A stretch of 64,000 bases of DNA from contig CM029126.1 in NCBI GenBank assembly GCA_016859345.1, forward strand, positions 12,521,527-12,585,526, in the 5' to 3' direction. The position numbers and the translations under genes were made by a program. This stretch comes from Istiophorus platypterus. Its lineage: Eukaryota > Chordata > Actinopteri > Istiophoriformes > Istiophoridae. The notes under the pieces were generated by a model. It was given only the letters and a program-made list of their open reading frames with translations. It searched no databases and was not told the DNA's origin. How positions within the stretch are numbered: the first letter of the stretch is position 1; every line of letters begins with the position of its first letter. Below, in pieces: positions 59,823 through 64,000 of the stretch.

Positions 59823-61325
59823 GGATTATGGAAGAGCTTTGCACACAGTATAGTTCAGGGATTGATGACGAACAAGAAACTGAAAGCCGTCCGTGAGAGA
59901 CAGAAAGACAAGAACATGACATGAATTAACTAAGATATTCCAGCCATTGCAAAAAAGTTGTTTTGTTTACACATAGTTATTATAACAGAGTCCCAAAGGT
60001 AACACAATCTTGGAGACCAGGCCAAAAGTGTGTATTTTAAGGTTACATCTACCTCAGGGCCAGGAAAGATTTCTGTATTATCGTTAAAATGCACTGATGG
60101 CTCATACTTTTTCAAATAATCCCATTTACTTACAGATTGTTTGGTCAGTTAAAAAATAATAATGTGCCACTGTAAATGGAAAAAACATGTAACATAATGT
60201 GAATAGGTTCCAGCTGCATTCAGAGTTTATTTTGCTTTCTAATAAATCCTAACAAATTGATGCTTGTTATTTGTATGTCCAGCAGAGAGGGATTGAGTGA
60301 CATCCTGTTATCTTTTCTATCGGCTCCATGGGAACTGTAGGGTAAAGGTATCTACCCTTTTATCAATTACCATACTGTGATACCTCTCAAAAGGAGATGT
60401 GATAACACAAGATCTCACTGTGTACCTTTACAATCTACATATACCCTTTCAAGGTTGATGTCATGGAGAAAAGTCATCATCTTTATTTTAATGATTCCCC
60501 CAAACTCAAAATACAGCCCACCAATTTTTTTTTCAAATGAAACAGCAGTTAAAACCAAAAAGACAAAAGAAAACTGGAATAAAGCATTTTCAGCAGTGAA
60601 AATGCAGGTCTACAATAACTTACTGTGTCTTTCTATGTTTCATATCTTATCTAACGTGAGCTCGCTCTCGTGCCACGGACATAATCAGCAATAACACGGA
60701 CTTTTACTGCTGAACAGCAATTATTTAGCTTGCATAATCCACTGCCAGTCCAGGGTTCAGTGAGCGGTGCTCACAAAGACATGTTTCATAACAAAAGTTA
60801 TGATATAATTTTTATTAACATTTTATAAAATTTGTATGCACATAGTCAAATATGCACCAGCAATTTGCTGTGCATGTATTGTGATCAGCATAATGTAAAT
60901 CTCTGACAGTGCTGATTCGATAGGAGTGCCAGATGTTCACTTCTCATAAAAATCCGTAATTGTTTCTTGAAAGTAGTGGATAGAGTTTTGTTTTTGTTCT
61001 GCTGTATACATATATATTCTGTGGGTCACTATCCACTGTCTTTGCTATCAACACATAACCTGAGTGTTTATGGCCTCTGTTTATATAATCAACCTCTAAC
61101 AGCACACACAAACCAATAAATGATCAGTAGTCTTTTACCAGTTGTGGGGAAAGACAAGTGGAGATTTGGCTTACAGTGCACAGGTCATCAGATTCACGTG
61201 CGGAAGTTAAACACTGTCATCTCCTTGACCAAAAATCTCACCTGCCGGACAGACACACGGTCTGTCTGACAAAAGCGACCGAGCTCAGCGGGAGATGAGA
61301 AGAAGGATTTAATTTAACTCCAGCC
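59823..61325. other. 3' UTR of IL16-like gene and aquaporin upstream region
   Basis: Non-coding. An AATAAA at 60240-60245 is a plausible end for the IL16-like transcript. The 100 bases before the aquaporin ATG (about 61220-61325) are a little richer in CpG and probably carry its leader. No other features were recognised. Confidence 0.45.

Positions 61326-64000
<2,675 letters not shown>

Overview
The window reads as genomic DNA from a ray-finned fish, probably a percomorph-type teleost. Genes are split into many short exons joined by GT-AG introns. Intergenic DNA is AT-rich with very abundant CA/GT microsatellites. There is a decayed Tc1/mariner element and fragments of repeats I associate with teleost genomes. 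All gene names rest on my reading of spliced proteins against remembered vertebrate families; no search was run.

Layout, left to right. (1) Positions 7-70, minus strand: the first coding exon of a secreted or membrane protein (signal peptide only) that runs off the left edge. (2) 5353-11986, minus: she, an SH2-domain adaptor of the SHB/SHD/SHE/SHF family, six coding exons, 493 residues. (3) About 13.5-30.3 kb, plus: cgn (cingulin), a tight-junction coiled-coil protein, one likely non-coding first exon and 19 coding exons, 1205 residues. (4) 37177-46688, plus: tuft1 (tuftelin), 12 coding exons, 385 residues. (5) 48741-51187, minus: the fish orthologue of human C1orf43, seven coding exons, 260 residues, tail-to-tail with tuft1. 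(6) 54681-59822, plus: a 1146-residue protein with a very large disordered first coding exon and two C-terminal PDZ domains resembling the end of pro-interleukin-16. (7) 61326 to the right edge, plus: the start of an aquaglyceroporin gene, most likely aqp10. It contains a perfect GT tract of about 1310 bp, and its expected second exon cannot be found.

For the five complete genes every exon boundary was checked for reading-frame continuity, and the summed lengths agree with the human family members where I recall them. In human, SHE, C1orf43 and AQP10 lie close together on 1q21.3 and CGN and TUFT1 lie a few megabases away on the same arm. The window is therefore a compacted or rearranged version of that conserved segment. 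The genes are not an operon and no shared pathway is implied, although cingulin and the PDZ protein both look like junction or scaffold components.

Most interesting items: the missing aquaporin exon beside the long GT tract; a possible alternative terminal exon in the IL16-like gene that would replace both PDZ domains with a hydrophobic tail; a GC-AG intron in tuft1; a 197-bp block duplicated in tuft1 intron 1 that keeps an open frame in both copies; and an upstream ORF whose stop would overlap the cingulin start codon. I found no sign of a wholly new gene system.
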